Shown: positions 63,927 through 64,000 of the stretch, one piece after another
Numbering within the stretch: the stretch's first letter is position 1
Layout of the letters: every line of letters starts with the position of its first letter
DNA from: Apis mellifera
Lineage: Eukaryota > Arthropoda > Insecta > Hymenoptera > Apidae
DNA length: 64,000 nucleotides
Direction: 5' to 3'
NCBI RefSeq assembly: GCF_003254395.2
Contig: NC_037638.1
Span: forward strand, 5,001-69,000
Position numbers and translations under genes: made by a program
Notes under the pieces: generated by a model
What the model was told of the DNA's origin: nothing
Database searches by the model: none
What the model saw: only the letters and a program-made list of their open reading frames with translations

Positions 63927-64000
63927 TATTCGCGAATCCATTCTTTTTTTTTCCGCTCAAGTATTGTCGCGTAAAGCGTATATATGCATATACACTCTGC

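Noticed and set aside
1..64000. tRNA, rRNA, CRISPR arrays, operons or insertion sequences
   Set aside because: No cloverleaf with conserved arms, no spaced direct repeats and no transposase-like frame was recognised by eye; the genes are spliced eukaryotic genes.

Overview
The window looks like nuclear DNA of an insect, most likely a bee or close hymenopteran. It is AT-rich, full of (TA)n, (CT)n and (CA)n microsatellites, has many short introns of 70-150 bp, and its protein-coding exons match animal families. No bacterial, viral or CRISPR signals were seen. Species assignment is inference from composition and gene structure only.

Layout. 1-7490 is AT-rich with no confident protein gene. It holds a TATA-like motif at the left edge, a GC-rich hairpin cluster near 920-1110 and an isolated ORF at 6806. 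Eight genes follow, and the first seven strictly alternate in orientation: (1) + strand 7655-11995, an unrecognised acidic, coiled-coil, Cys/His-rich protein (5 exons, 1249 aa); (2) - strand 18069-12448, an unrecognised 20-exon coiled-coil protein (1175 aa); (3) + strand 19194-21148, RFWD3-like RING/WD40 ubiquitin ligase (538 aa); (4) - strand 25676-23397, ubiquitin-conjugating enzyme UBE2K (199 aa); (5) + strand 26583-33311, ribose-phosphate pyrophosphokinase (318 aa core, optional 28 aa N-terminal extension, two candidate in-frame cassette exons); (6) - strand 36563-35295, MPPED-type metallophosphoesterase (299 aa); (7) + strand 38092-40241, mitochondrial medium-chain acyl-CoA dehydrogenase (417 aa); (8) + strand from 42583, the first coding exon of a poly-Ser/poly-Gln protein whose remaining exons lie beyond the window.

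The exon chains were assembled by hand from splice consensus and reading phase. Every chain for genes 1-7 gives a whole number of codons, and the lengths of UBE2K, PRPS (from the inner Met), MPPED and ACADM agree with what I recall for their families.

The alternating layout makes three head-to-head promoter regions (18070-19193, 25677-26582, 36564-38091) and three tail-to-tail ends. The neighbours are housekeeping genes of different pathways (ubiquitin, nucleotide synthesis, fatty-acid oxidation) and show no shared pathway.

The last 21 kb (42911-64000) appears to be a long first intron. It is mostly AT-rich, with several GC/CpG-richer islands of 100-600 bp that look like candidate regulatory elements. 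The most interesting items are the two possible PRPS cassette exons at the flexible regulatory loop, the hairpin-dense island near 0.9-1.1 kb, the possible upstream coding exon of gene 1, and the palindrome-bearing islands of the long intron.
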